In this document: piece after piece, positions 24,701 to 36,942 of the stretch
Numbering within the stretch: the first letter of the stretch is position 1
Layout: each line of letters begins with the position of its first letter
DNA from: Sclerotinia nivalis
Taxonomy: Eukaryota > Ascomycota > Leotiomycetes > Helotiales > Sclerotiniaceae
Direction of reading: 5' to 3'
DNA length: 64,000 nt
Assembly: GCA_029531795.1 (NCBI GenBank)
Contig: JAPEIS010000012.1
Span: 124,001-188,000 of the forward strand
Notes under the pieces: generated by a model
Databases searched by the model: none
Seen by the model: only the letters and a program-made list of their open reading frames with translations
Told to the model about the DNA's origin: nothing
Program-made: the position numbers and the translations under genes

Positions 24701-27700
24701 TCCCAGCCAAGAATCTTTCAAAGGCTTTGCAAAAATTCTTGGACGAGAATGTTGCACCTAGCGATGTCGATCTCCTTGCCTCTTCTCTCGCCCCATTGAT
24801 TGAGATTCTCAACCGATATCAAAATGGACCAAAAGCGCACGAATTCGCCGTCTTCTCCGGTCTCCTTCAGAAGTATGCATCCGTCGAGCGTCTCTTCTCA
24901 GGTCGCACTTCCCGAGATGAGGAAGTTATTCTTAAGCTCAGAGACGAAAATAAGGATGACATCGCCAAGGTTGTTCAGACTGTCTTGTCGCACAGCAGAG
25001 TTGGTGCAAAGAACAATTTGATTCTCGCAATTCTCGAGGAGTATCGACCAAACAAGCCAAATGCGGGTGATGTTGCTAAGCATCTCAGAGCATCTCTTCG
25101 AAGCCTTACCGAACTTGAGTCTCGTCAAACCGCCAAGGTCTCTCTGAAGGCTCGTGAGATTCTTATTCAATGTGCTCTACCATCTTTGGAGGAGCGTGCC
25201 GCACAAATGGAGCATATCCTTCGATCTTCCGTTGTGGAATCGAGATATGGTGAGACGGGGTGGGAGCACAGAGAACCTGATATTGAGGTTCTCAAGGAGG
25301 TCGTTGACTCGAAGTACACTGTCTTCGATGTCCTGCCAATTTTCTTCGGCCACAGTGATCCCTGGGTGTCTCTCGCAGCCCTTGAAGTTTACATTCGTCG
25401 TGCCTACAGAGCGTACTCTCTACAGAAGATTGAGTACCACAATGAAAGTGCCGATCCTCCTTTTATTGTGTCATGGGACTTCGTCCTGAGAAAGGTTGGA
25501 GCTTCAGAATTTGGAATGCCAATTCAATCCTCTGCTCCCTCGACACCAGCCACTCCTTCATATGAATCTGGCAACCCATTCAAACGTATCAGCTCTATCA
25601 GTGATATGACCTACCTTACTAACAAGCCTGATCATGAACCAACAAGAAAGGGTGTAATCGTTCCAGTTCAATATCTCGACGAGGCTGAAGAGTACTTGCA
25701 ACGAGCCCTTGAGGTCTTCCCTGTTGCTGGTGGTAAGAAGAAGGGTAATGGTCTTTTGCCAGAACTTGGTGGCAAGCGCAAGGTTGCACCACCACCACGT
25801 CTTGATACCGAAGATGAGCTTACTGCTGTTTGCAATGTCGCTATTCAAGACGCTGAAAGTCTTGATGACAACGAGACTGTCGCTAAGATCAAACTGATTG
25901 TCAACGATTACAAAGAGGAACTTCTCAATCGTCGCATTCGCCGTCTTACATTTATCTGCGGTCACAAGGATGGTTCGTATCCTGGATACTACACATTCAG
26001 AGGCCCCAACTATGAGGAAGATGAGAGCATTCGTCACAGTGAGCCCGCTTTGGCTTTCCAACTTGAACTTGGAAGACTCTCTAAGTTCAAGATTACCCCT
26101 GTTTTCACCGAAAACAGAAACATCCACATTTATGAGGCTGTTGGAAAGGAAGCCACAAGCGATAAGAGATATTTCACTCGTGCTGTCGTTCGTCCTGGAA
26201 GACTTCGTGATGAGATTCCTACTGCTGAGTATTTGATCTCCGAGTCCGATCGATTGATGAATGATATTTTGGACGCTCTTGAGATTATTGGAAACAATAA
26301 CTCTGATCTTAACCACATTTTCATCAACTTCTCACCAGTTTTCCCTCTTCAACCTCCCGAGATCGAACAAGCTCTTGGTGGTTTCTTGGAACGTTTCGGT
26401 AGACGTCTTTGGAGACTCCGCGTTACTGGTGCCGAAATCCGAATTATTTGCACGGATCCTTCTACTGGTATGCCATATCCTGTTCGCGTTGTCATCACCA
26501 ATACCTCTGGTTATGTCATCCAAGTTGAGATGTACGCCGAGCGTAAATCCGAGAAGGGTGGTGAATGGGTCTTCCAGAGCATCGGTGGTACCACAAAGAT
26601 TGGTTCCATGCACTTGAGACCAGTATCTACTCCATATCCTACCAAGGAATGGTTACAGCCAAAGAGATACAAGGCTCATCTTATGGGTACTCAATACGTC
26701 TATGATTTCCCGGAACTATTCAGACAAGCCATTCAGAACAGTTGGGTCAAGGCTGTTCGCAAGCACTCTTCTTTGGCCGATAAACAACCTCCTACCGGTG
26801 AATGTATCGAGTACAGTGAGCTTGTATTGGATGACAATGATGGTCTTGCTGAAGTCTTGCGCGAACCTGGTACCAACACCCATGGTATGGTTGGTTGGCT
26901 CGTAACCGCCAAGACACCAGAATATCCTCGAGGCAGAAAATTCGTCATCGTCGCCAATGATATCACCTTCAGAATTGGTAGTTTCGGACCAAAGGAAGAT
27001 CAATTCTTCCACAAGTGCACGGAACTTGCAAGAAAGATGGGCATTCCACGTATTTACCTTTCTGCAAACTCTGGTGCTCGTATTGGTATGGCTGAAGAAC
27101 TCATGCCTCATTTCAAGGTAGCTTGGAAAGACCCCGAGAGACAAGAAGCTGGATTCAAATATCTTTACTTGGATACCGATACCAAGAAGAGATTTGAGGA
27201 CGGCAAGTCCAAGGATGTGATTACCGAGGAGATTGTTGAGGATGGTGAGACGAGACATAAGATTGTTACCATTATTGGTGCGGAAGATGGCCTTGGTGTT
27301 GAGTGTTTGAAGGGTTCTGGTTTGATTGCTGGAGCTACTTCAAGAGCTTATGAGGACATTTTCACCATCACTTTGGTAACTTGTCGTTCAGTCGGTATGT
27401 ATTTTCTTTTGAAGTTTATGGTTTTTTTTTGTTAACAATGTTAGGTATTGGTGCATACTTGGTTCGTCTTGGCCAGCGTGCTATTCAAATTGAAGGACAA
27501 CCTATCATTCTCACTGGTGCCCCTGCCATAAACAAACTTCTCGGCCGTGAGGTTTATACCTCCAACTTGCAACTTGGTGGTACTCAAATCATGTACAAGA
27601 ATGGTGTCTCTCACATGACTGCCAATGATGATTTCGAGGGTGTTTCCAAGATTGTTGAGTGGATGGCTTATGTGCCTGACAAGAGAAATAGTCCTTTGCC

Positions 27701-28985
27701 AATTGGACCTGCCGCTGACTCTTGGGATCGCGATATTGTCTACACTCCACCTGAGAAGCAACCTTACGATGTTAGAAACCTCATTGCTGGTAAGGAAGAT
27801 GACGAAGGATTTATGTCTGGTCTCTTCGACAAGGACTCTTTCGTCGAATCCCTTGGCGGCTGGGCAAAGACTGTTGTCGTAGGTCGTGCTCGTCTTGGTG
27901 GTATCCCCATGGGTGTCATTGCTGTCGAAACTCGCTCCGTTGAAAACATCACACCAGCCGATCCCGCAAATCCAGATTCGACTGAACAAATCACTAATGA
28001 AGCTGGTGGTGTATGGTATCCTAACTCTGCTTTCAAGACCGCTCAAGCTATCAAAGATTTTAACAATGGTGAACAATTACCGTTGATGATCTTGGCTAAC
28101 TGGAGAGGTTTCTCTGGTGGTCAACGTGATATGTATAACGAAGTGCTCAAGTATGGAAGTTATATTGTCGATGCGTTGGTCAAATATGAGCAGCCAATCT
28201 TCGTTTACATCCCACCATTCGGTGAGCTTAGAGGTGGTTCTTGGGTCGTCGTTGATCCTACCATCAACCCAGAGTACATGGAGATGTATGCTGATGAAGA
28301 TGCTCGTGGTGGTGTTTTGGAACCAGAAGGTATTGTGAACATCAAATACCGCAAGGATAAGCAATTGGAGACCATGGCCCGTCTCGACCCAGAATACGCC
28401 GAGCTCAAGAAACAATTATTAGACAACTCTCTTGGTCAAGAGAAGTTGTCTGAAATCAAGCTTAGGGTTGAGCAGAGAGAGAAGGCATTACTTCCTGTCT
28501 ACAATCAAATCTCACTTCAATTCGCTGATCTCCACGATCGTGCTGGGCGTATGAAGGCAAAGGGCGTCATTAGAGAGTCATTGAAGTGGAGAGAGGCCAG
28601 AAGGTTTTTCTACTGGCGTGTGCGAAGACGTGTTAACGAAGAGTACATCCTCAAGCGCATGTTATCTGCAAACTCGAAGTCGCCAACCGGTACCAGACCA
28701 GAGAACTTGAGAAAGCTTGCTGCATGGACTGCTATCCCATCTTTCGAAACTGATGACAAGAGTGTAGCTATGTGGTACGAGGAAAATAGAAAGGTGGTTC
28801 ATGAGAAGGTTGAACAACTGAAGATTGAGGGTGTAGCTGCTGAGGTCTCGGCATTGCTTAGAGCTAGCGGACCGGGTGCTAAGGGAGGATTGAGTGGTGG
28901 TGCTATGGCTGGCATTAGACAGGTTTTATCTATGTTGCCCGTTGAAGAGAGAGAGGAGGCACTGAAGTTTTTGGGGAGGTCATAG
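21763..28985 (+). CDS. ACC1: Acetyl-CoA carboxylase, multidomain cytosolic
   Basis: Four exons are predicted: 21763-21948, 22193-22458, 22527-27394 and 27445-28985, giving 2286 aa, the usual length for fungal ACC. It carboxylates acetyl-CoA to malonyl-CoA, the committed step of fatty acid synthesis. The biotin carboxylase domain covers about residues 60-560, with the ATP-grasp glycine loop [10 protein letters not shown] near residue 250. The biotin carrier motif EVMKM places the biotinylated lysine at K735. A long central domain follows. The carboxyltransferase covers about residues 1480-2240, with [15 protein letters not shown] before intron 3 and [14 protein letters not shown] after it. Joins [31 protein letters not shown] and [12 protein letters not shown] restore family sequence exactly. 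No stop or frameshift is seen, and it should be functional. Intron 1 (244 bp) carries the hairpin repeat at 21981-22088. Confidence 0.98.
21981..22088. repeat. GC-rich double-hairpin repeat, copy B, inside ACC1 intron 1
   Basis: The first 44 bp match 19881-19924 perfectly, including both hairpins. The 3' end again has a GGGG-CTTGC-CCCC hairpin after a shared CGAGCTA segment. The copy lies wholly inside ACC1 intron 1 (21949-22192). It starts 32 bp after the donor and ends about 100 bp before the acceptor, leaving the branch site (AACTAACA near 22172) intact. Confidence 0.8.
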
Positions 28986-29511
28986 GGGGGGTTTTCATGA
29001 CTCGGACGTGTTTTAGGAGAGATGGATAAGATGAGATGATTATACGACCATCAGGCAAAGTAGGGCTGGATCAATGATTATGATTGTGGGATGTGGAAAA
29101 ATGAATAATTAGTGCCGTTGAAAGGTAGAGGATGGCTGGTAAAGGACTAGAGGATGAAACAACTTTTTTTTACTCTGTATTACATACAATTTCTTTCGTT
29201 TTAGCCATGCTTTTGGTTTTTGCTAAATGGATGGAGGGCCGATGAATTTTAAAGCACTGCACCGCGTTGCGATGGTAGAAATAACATATTAAAATTTGTA
29301 GATTTATGTGCTTTGTCACTTGTGTGGTTTTGCAGTGGCGCATCTTATTGTGAATTATGTGGTTGAATGATTTCAATTGAAATTTGTTCTTTTGTGACTT
29401 CCATCGCATGACTTGGATGAAAATAATGCTGTACCCACACTGGTTATATATCATGCTCTGCAACTAAAAACTATATAACAAGTTTTAAAAAAAAAAAAAC
29501 GTAACCTCATC
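28986..29511. other. Convergent 3' region of ACC1 and the nucleoside hydrolase gene
   Basis: No gene is seen. The sequence is AT-rich with a 14-A run (29487-29500) close to the hydrolase stop codon, and probably holds both 3' UTRs. Confidence 0.55.
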
Positions 29512-30986
29512 CTAGCGTCCCATCGTCGAACAATTCCGCGGATATTGCACGGCTCTCTTGATAATTTCCTTCAAGGTATCCCCATTAATTCGATTTATAT
29601 ATTCGACCTGCCGCAAGCCGGGTGGCATGAGTGCAGCTTGGTAGGCGTGGATGTTTCCGTAGGAGGGGGAGGAGTAGGATGTGTCTACATCTACGTAGAC
29701 TGTGGGGAGGAGGTTAGTTTAATTAGTTGGTTGGATGTTTTGTTGGGGAAAAGGGAAGGAGTTGGAAGGAAGTATAAAGAAGAACATATATCATAAAAAA
29801 ACATCACTCACAGCTCGTAGAATTCTCCACAATTCCCCCATCCACCATGATAGCCGCGGCTGTCTCATCCCAAAAAGGAAAGTTCGTCCCGTAATACTCG
29901 TGCACTATTTCCGAATACCCATTACTCACCTCGGCCACTTCATCCAGAAATTCCTGCGTGCTCATCACCTGATTTGCTACATTTCCCGCAAAAGTAATTT
30001 TGGGGAAATTGGCGGTGAAGGCTATTTTGGCGGCTTCGGGGTCGATCATGAGGTTTATGTCTGAGTTGATGTCGGCTTGGTTGATGGTGCCGGTGACTTG
30101 GAGGAGATTGACGTCGATGTAACCGCCCATTATTATTAGTTCTTTGGCCAGGGAGGCGAAGTTATCATCGGAGCGGACGGCGAGGGCGATATTCGTTAGG
30201 GAACCGCCGGAATCTAGGGTTTGTTAGTTTGTGGTTTTGGGACAGTGAAGAACGACTGAACAAATAAATGATCTCAATTCGTCACTGATCATCATATAAA
30301 TAGTCATTTAAAACTGCGCGACTTACATATCGAGACTTGTCCTGGATATCTATGCACCATCTCAATCATAAACGCACTAGCACTCTGACTCCTCTTCAAC
30401 GCATCAATCGAGTAATTACTCGGAAATCCCTCCACAAAAGCCCCCCGCACAACTCTAAAGGGATCATCCCCCGACGTGGGATCTTTTCCATCTGCTTCCG
30501 CTGTAGCGTTATAAGGAGCAAACGCGCCCTGCCAAGGAAGCTTTCCATGAACCGCCTCCCAGGCTTGGAACCTCGCTGGTGTGTTTAGGAGGGGGAATGT
30601 AGAGCCCGGTACGACGGGTATACAACTAGTTAGGTTCCCGAGTGATAGGGTGGCTAGTGCATGTAGTGCGACTTGGTGTTGCCATGTATCTGCGGTACCT
30701 GAGACAGAATCTGTCAGCTGAAGAAGAAAGGAAATGGAAAAGGTGGCGATGTGTGAGTTTTGAAGAGGAAATGATGCTTACAGGATGTTAAGCCTAACAC
30801 TTCCCATCCGGCATCGAGGGCTATGAGATAGGGAATGAAGCCCGTTGAACTCCAATCATTATCCATAATGACATATTTGGTCGCATTGTTGGTAGCATAG
30901 CTAGGTCCATATCCAACAGCACTAGAACCATGTATCAAGCTCCCAAGGCCCAACAGAAGACACGAGATGATTCGTGAAGCAATCAT
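29512..30986 (-). CDS. Secreted inosine-uridine-preferring nucleoside hydrolase
   Basis: Four exons on the minus strand are predicted: 30986-30782, 30698-30327, 30213-29812 and 29699-29512, giving 388 aa. Residues 1-24 form a signal peptide (basic start, Leu-rich core, GSSA cleavage region). The calcium-site loop appears as MDNDWSSTGF (D42, D44), a form lacking the second Asp pair of the classical DTDxGxDD motif. VSIYSGGSLTNIALAVR is restored across the exon 2-3 join. FWDETAAAI (D308) matches the late calcium-binding Asp motif. The C-terminal DVDTSYSSPSYGNIHAYQ block is typical of fungal extracellular members. The family cleaves the N-glycosidic bond of nucleosides and serves salvage of external purines and pyrimidines. 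Several N-x-S/T sites fit secretion. Activity with the altered loop is not proven. Confidence 0.9.
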
Positions 30987-32697
30987 CTTATCGACCAAAT
31001 GAAAAGAGAAATAGTAAATCTAAAGTGAAGCAAAGAAAATATGAAAAATCTTGTCAATTGCAAGAACTTGTCACGAGATATATACTCCGGACTCACCGAA
31101 AAAAGCTTCTCGTACCCACACTTCCTCGTGGAAAGTGAAGAGATCGTCGAGGAATAGGACAAGAGTAGTTACAAACCAGGTGTTGTATCTATCTTTGGGC
31201 CCCACATAGATATTGATTGTATCTGCTCGATGAAGTAATCAATTTTCCTTGTGGAGTATAAGTATTGCTAGTTGATGTTGTTGTAGTTAGTATTAAAGAT
31301 GGGGGTGAAAATCCGGGGTTTTGCCGTTTGAGTGAGTGGTACAGATGTGAGATGTAGAAATTGGAAGATAGCCGGATGGGGGGAAGAGGTCCGATTTTGT
31401 GATATGAGGGATGAGATTGGGATAAATTTATTTTCATTGGTCTGTTGCTCGTCGTGAAGAAAAATGTGTGCTGGGGGGCGGATTTGTTATACGTACGGAT
31501 GGTGCTGTCGCGTGGAAATCAAACGTTTGATAAAAATACTTCTTGCCAGAGTAGTAACTTTCATTTGGGAAAGATCAATGGATGTAGCCAACTCATTCAT
31601 GCACACGCGTTAGGTGCATGCCTTGATCCGAGGCCTCAGATTCGTTTAAAGCTTTTTCATTTACCCTCCTTCCTAACGCCCGAAACCGAAAATTTGCCAT
31701 CTCAATTCCATCATTTATTGTTGATTTTTGTTGATGAAAATTTTGTTCCGAGTTGGTATATTGTCGAGAGGATTGATGTCGCACTTCGGGAAGTTCGTCA
31801 ATTGTGCACACCCACAAAATAGATAGTCGGCAATTTCTCTTAGTAGAGGCAGTCTCGCAGTTTTCGCCATTTTCTCCACGCATATATCGTGTTTCGTGCT
31901 GATTATGATTCATCAAATGTATGACTTATAGGCAAAACCGCGTTGGGTGATGGGTGCATTAATTGTCATAGTCGTTACCACGCTCCGATTGGGGTCCGTC
32001 TTAACCTTACTCTTCCTGTATGCAGCATGCGGATATTTATGCATTGCTTTCGCGAAAGAAGTACGAACACGATAGTCAACACATTGTCTCGTTGGTATAT
32101 GCAAAATGCCAAAGTGGATGGTGAGGGAGACGCGACGCGACCAAAATGAAAATGCGGGGTATCAACCCTCGTTCAATCGCTAAACACCCCTGAAAATGGG
32201 ATGAGAGCCATATGTCATTCAACAATGCTAGAAGGAATCGGACAGGTTGACGGATTCTCTGGGTTCTTTCCAAAGATACAATTCATTTGAGGAATAGTTT
32301 GTTGAAAGTTATATGATTCTTGAAGTATCAAGACTCTAACACAAACACAAAAGATTTCTATCACAGAACTCTGGATAAACTGCTATACTAAGATGCCATA
32401 AAATCCCTTCAGCCTTGATACTGTGGGCTTACCAGGGTAATCAAATTTCATGGCACATGATTCAAATTTTCAACCACATTAGCACATAATATACTTGGTG
32501 CTGACTTAATGGGTATGTGATATTATTGATCTATGTATGTCCCTCAAGCCAATATCATAATCAATGAAGCTCCTCCCAATTCCTTTGCTATATTTCGCAA
32601 CGCAAAAATATAATTTGCCTATTCCATAACTTGCTTGACAGAGCGATGGAAACTTCTCCGATTCTGGCGTCGCAATACAGCGCTCCAATTAAGCATC
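30987..32697. other. Intergenic, no supported gene
   Basis: The first part is the promoter of the nucleoside hydrolase gene. Frames of 60-125 codons occur on both strands (for example 31445-31822) but start without ATG and look random. No repeat is seen. Confidence 0.5.
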
Positions 32698-33705
32698 TTA
32701 TTTGCTAGCCTTCTTTTTCTTCTTGGCATTTTCCCCCTGGATTTTCTTGATAGACTTCTTAGATTTCATCGGCCAAGACTTTCCATCATCCGGAAAAGCC
32801 ATCAACACCGCAAGCAAAGGATTAAGGGAGAACTGAAAATACTTACCATACGCGACATGATCCCTGTTAGACAGCAACCACTTGTCGCCTCCATTAAACA
32901 TCAGCCAGCGACATAGACATGAAGCACGATATTTCCGATAGACTGCAGCTTTCTTGTCATTCGGGACTCCCCAGCGCAAGATGTGCTTCTTGAGCTCTCG
33001 TGCTGCGAGAGGAAACCATTGCTCTGCGCTCAAACCGAGAGGTTTGGGAACAAAGTGAATATCTTCATCCTCTTCACGAATAACCAAGGCTTTATAGTCC
33101 TTCCATCGATCATCCAAAGTCTTTTCCTTTGCTCCAGGAAAATTCCCGTATACGGCACGAGACAGAAATGGTGTTTGGATATGCCGACTATCAGGTCCCA
33201 AACGACGATAATTTGGGCCGATCCAGGTCTCGATAAATGCGGCGAGATATTCCCGAAGGACTAATTGATCTTCAGTTTTGTGGAATCGAAAGTAAGTCCA
33301 TGGTTTTCCTTGGACATAATTCCAGTAACTCCGGCATGTGAGGCCAAGACAGATAACAGTAGCTTTGTCGTGATCATCATACAAGATATCAAGTATTACA
33401 TTCACAATGTCGAGTGGGAAACTTTCAAAATCGCTCTTTTGTTCAGAGATTGCGTCATCTAGTCATACTTATGTTAGCTTTCGATCTAAAATGATCCTTT
33501 AGACGTTCAACATCAGGGTCTAAAGATTTTACCTCATACCTGAGGGTGGGGAACACTTACCGGAATTTGTAAGCAACGGGAACTTAGTATGTTCATCGAA
33601 TGTATCTCGGTTCTGACTTTGGGTTCTAGGGCATATAGTGAGGCTGGGTGTCTCAGAAACACGTTTGGCAGCTCTTGTCATGGATTTGGAGTTGCTCGGA
33701 TACAT
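32698..33705 (-). CDS. F-box-like family protein, member 1
   Basis: Two exons are predicted: 33705-33561 and 33458-32698, with a GTAAGT...CTAG intron of 102 bp, giving 301 aa. Exon 2 begins with an F-box-like segment (FPLDIVNVILDILYDD, then VICLGLTCRSYWNY). The family core follows: ETWIGPNYRR, FLSRAVYG, a basic WKDYKAL block, and PKPLGLSAEQWFPLAARELKKHIL. The C terminus ends in a Lys-rich tail. The same core recurs in genes at 35.0, 44.3 and 63.0 kb. F-box proteins tether substrates to SCF ubiquitin ligases, but here only the N-terminal motif supports that and the rest has no recognised substrate domain. The phase-1 intron directly before the F-box is shared with members 2 and 4. The role is unknown. 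Confidence 0.75.
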
Positions 33706-35000
33706 CATTCACTTTCGATTTTTCATCTTGCAAGATAGGATGTGTCTGCTATTTTGTTGGGTGTTTATGAATTTGTTGGTGGTTTTGAATGTTACTCTTA
33801 ATAAAGAATAAAAGAAATGGCAATCTAGTTAAAAGGAAGAAATCTTTGAATAATGTTCGTTCTAAAACACTGTCGTATAGGAGACTAAGTACATTTTACT
33901 ACGGGAGACGCTCTGGTAGTAATGAGAGAATCCTTGTACTTCATTAATGTATCTACTGCCGTATTAACACCACAGATTGCTCGCTCATTCCGAAGACCTT
34001 TCGATATGATATAGGGGCTTCATAAAGAATAAGTATAGTGCGTTTAATCTCATATTGTCACCTAATAGACTGATACACAGCCCATTTGGCCTCATTTATC
34101 GAAGTTCTTTCTATAGTAGTTTCCCCGGTAAGCTTTAACAACGCTTGATCCCTACAATCATACTTCGCCAATGACAAAGTTTAAAGAAACTACACTCCCA
34201 AGATTTTGACTGTTTGTCCGGAGCCTCTACAGAAAATAATAATTGATTTCTACATCTAATTGCAAAAGTTCAACTGGATAGATGGTCATGGTAGGTACTT
34301 ATTATGAACCGAACACTTTATAATGTTAGGGTTCACGGCAACATTCATGCTGAAAGGTATGGCGTTCTTTTGGGACAACCTAGGAAAAAATTACTGAGTT
34401 CCGGTGTGTGATCGTCATGTTATATTTCGACTATCATGAATCGTAAAGCTCTAATGTAGGATTGTGAATGTTTATTGTATATTATAATTTTTTTACACTC
34501 TAATAGGATTGGACTAATCCATTTCTTCAAGAAAACGAAAAGTACTTAAAGAGCTGAAGGGTCGGGAGTGAGAAGCTTTGAAGGAGTATTCTTCGATGAC
34601 AATATTGTAAAATGCCATGTTACATTTTCGTTGGGAAATATAATAGGAAGTTATAATCTACGACAGAAAACCACGATTTGCACTGTAAATTCATAATTTT
34701 GTCATAGATTGTCCCAAAAACACCGTAAAAGGAGGTGTATCTGCATGCCAACTCTCATTTAATTTCTCCCGTGCTAGATAATTAAACCTGACAGCGATTA
34801 CTCCTGTAAAGTACAATGAAAAGCTATCCGTTTTTGACAAGAACCATCTGATGCCACCCGGATATTATCTCTACTCTGGATGCAAAGCCGAAAATACAAT
34901 GCTGGGTTAAGAAGAGATTTAAAGCAAGCCCCCACGACGTATCATAACGATTCAAGTGAACTCTCCCATTCCTCAATGTCCCATCACTCCAAAACTCAGT
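33706..35000. other. Intergenic, AT-rich, no gene seen
   Basis: This region lies between two tandem F-box-like genes on the minus strand. No frame above noise and no repeat was recognised. Confidence 0.55.
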
Positions 35001-36056
35001 TTATCTGTCGAGTCTTGGAACTTTAACTCCGTCGCCGATGAGGAGAAAATGTCTTTCCCAGTCTTGTTTTGAAGCCTGAACAATTGCCTCCCAAAAGCAC
35101 CTACGCGAAGTGCATCTAGTCATGCCACCATCTGAATTAAAATCTGGAACCCGCATACTAACATACATTCGCATCCATCCCCAGCAGTAGCTTTTTTTCA
35201 TCATTTTCAATCTTGCATATTCGCTATGTAGCGCATTGTCGGTCAACCACGACCTCTCTCGAAGTTGGAATGGACTCATGGATTCCCCAGTCATCGTTAC
35301 GCCAAGCCTCCCTTGTCCGAAACGACTGCCCCTAACTGTAAATACATTGGGATTAGTCTCAACGTGGGCGATAAATTGGCGTACAGCTGCTGAGTACCAA
35401 TCCATTCCCATTTCGAATGGATTTGGTAGAATTCTATGTTTAAGTGTGGGGCCTTGCACTGCAAATATACTATAGTAATCTTTAGTTCGCTTTACCAATT
35501 CCCGCTCTTGGGGGCTGTGGGGCTGATCCCCGTAGATAGAGCACAGAAGGTATTGAGTAAGAACCTTCGAAAAGCGATATTTTGGACCGAACCATGAGCG
35601 TAGAGTGGCTGCGAGAGTGCGTGGTAGTCTTTCTGTTTCACGAATGTATGTAGTAATAGGTTGTTTTAAGGTGAGGAGGACAATCTCTGGGTCAAGTTTT
35701 CGGAAGAGTTTCCAAAAGGCTCGGCCGGTGAGAGCAACACAGGTTGCCGTACATATATCATCGTCGGCGAGTAGTTGCTCAATCACTTGGAAGATAATTT
35801 CAACCGGGATCCGAGGATCTGTATCCATTCAAGTTAGCAAAGGTCTACTATACGCTTCCCGTGCTGTGAATTATCTATTATTCAAAGGTATTTGTAATTT
35901 ACCTTCGATCTTGCATACTTGCGGGGCTTCTACTTGGCTTAGCCACTTCTGGACGCGGACTTGAACCTTTGGATGTACCATTGATACGATTTGATCTTCA
36001 AATTGGACTTTTGAAGAATTGCCAGGCTGGGCTTGACAAGTGTTTGAGGAATTCAT
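35001..36056 (-). CDS. F-box-like family protein, member 2
   Basis: Two exons are predicted: 36056-35903 and 35818-35001, with a GTAAAT...ACAG intron of 84 bp and a CTAAC branch site, giving 323 aa. Exon 1 encodes 51 residues of low similarity. Exon 2 starts in the F-box-like segment RIPVEIIFQVIEQLLADDD with CVALTGRAFWKLFRK. It then has the family core RSWFGPKYRF, LLCSIYGD, KRTKDYYSIF and LPNPFEMGMDWYSAAVRQFIAHV. Member 1 lies 1.3 kb downstream in the same orientation, as in tandem duplication followed by strong divergence. The Cys of the LTC motif is Gly here. No known catalytic domain is present. SCF membership is an inference from the N-terminal motif only. Confidence 0.75.
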
Positions 36057-36597
36057 TGTGTTGATATTGATTGCGCTTTCAATTATGAAGAATGATTGGC
36101 ACCAAGTATCCTTGATTTAGGGATGGATAAGGTGAAGTGACATTAAGTGTATATTTCTCATTGATTTTCGGGTACTATTGGTTACAGGAATATATGCATG
36201 ACTAGTGGCACCCTTGACATGAACTGACCTTATTTAATCATTCACTTTGATGACCTCAATGTATCTAGAATCATCCTAGTTATACCTCAGCATTAAGGGG
36301 GAAAACTCTTTGAGCCGAGTCCACCTGAAAATCATTTTTGAACTTGCTTGTACTGCAATGTGATTGAGCAATTCTGAATAGAGTTGAGGTATTTCAAGCA
36401 GAATCTATAGTATATGGTTTATACGTGCAATACGGTTTCGCCTCGGAGCCTACTACCATGTGGTCAAAACATGGAATTGGATAACTGCGACCCTCCCAAT
36501 ACTGTTTTTATTAGGAAAGCCTCGAGCCTAGCACTTTCGCATACAGTTAAAAATGTCGAATCTTGTAAATATTAGAGTTATATAACGCGCGTCCATA
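36057..36597. other. Upstream region of F-box-like member 2
   Basis: No gene is seen. The stretch ends at the 14-bp target-site duplication of LINE copy 1. Confidence 0.6.
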
Positions 36598-36607
36598 TAT
36601 GAAGCTA

Positions 36608-36611
<4 letters not shown>
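36598..36611. repeat. Target-site duplication, left, LINE copy 1
   Basis: TATGAAGCTAATTG is repeated exactly at 42596-42609, on the other side of the element. Confidence 0.85.
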
Positions 36612-36638
<27 letters not shown>

Positions 36639-36942
36639 AAATTAACGTCTACACTGAGTCTAAGACTATCTAAGACGGCTAGGAGCTTTATAGGCTTCTA
36701 ACAAGTAACAAATAGAGAATTGCTGGCTATATTCGGCTGTAGCTAATACAATTTGGGAAGATTGAAGTAACCTCAATCTACTAATTTTTGAATGGGGGAA
36801 GTGAAAACTAATCTTGGGGAACAAAGCCCACCTTACAAATACTCTTGTATATAATAAGGAAAATAACAAATGAAATGTGATATAATTCGAAATTGGAACG
36901 ATTTATCCTATATAAAAGGGTAAATTGACCAAATTGACCCAA

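Noticed and set aside
22981..28426. Many open frames of 60-250 codons antisense to or out of frame with ACC1
   Set aside because: They are shadows of a highly conserved 2286-residue gene with strong codon bias. None resembles a known protein.
31445..31822. 125-codon + strand frame
   Set aside because: It starts without ATG, has no domain, and has no conserved motif.
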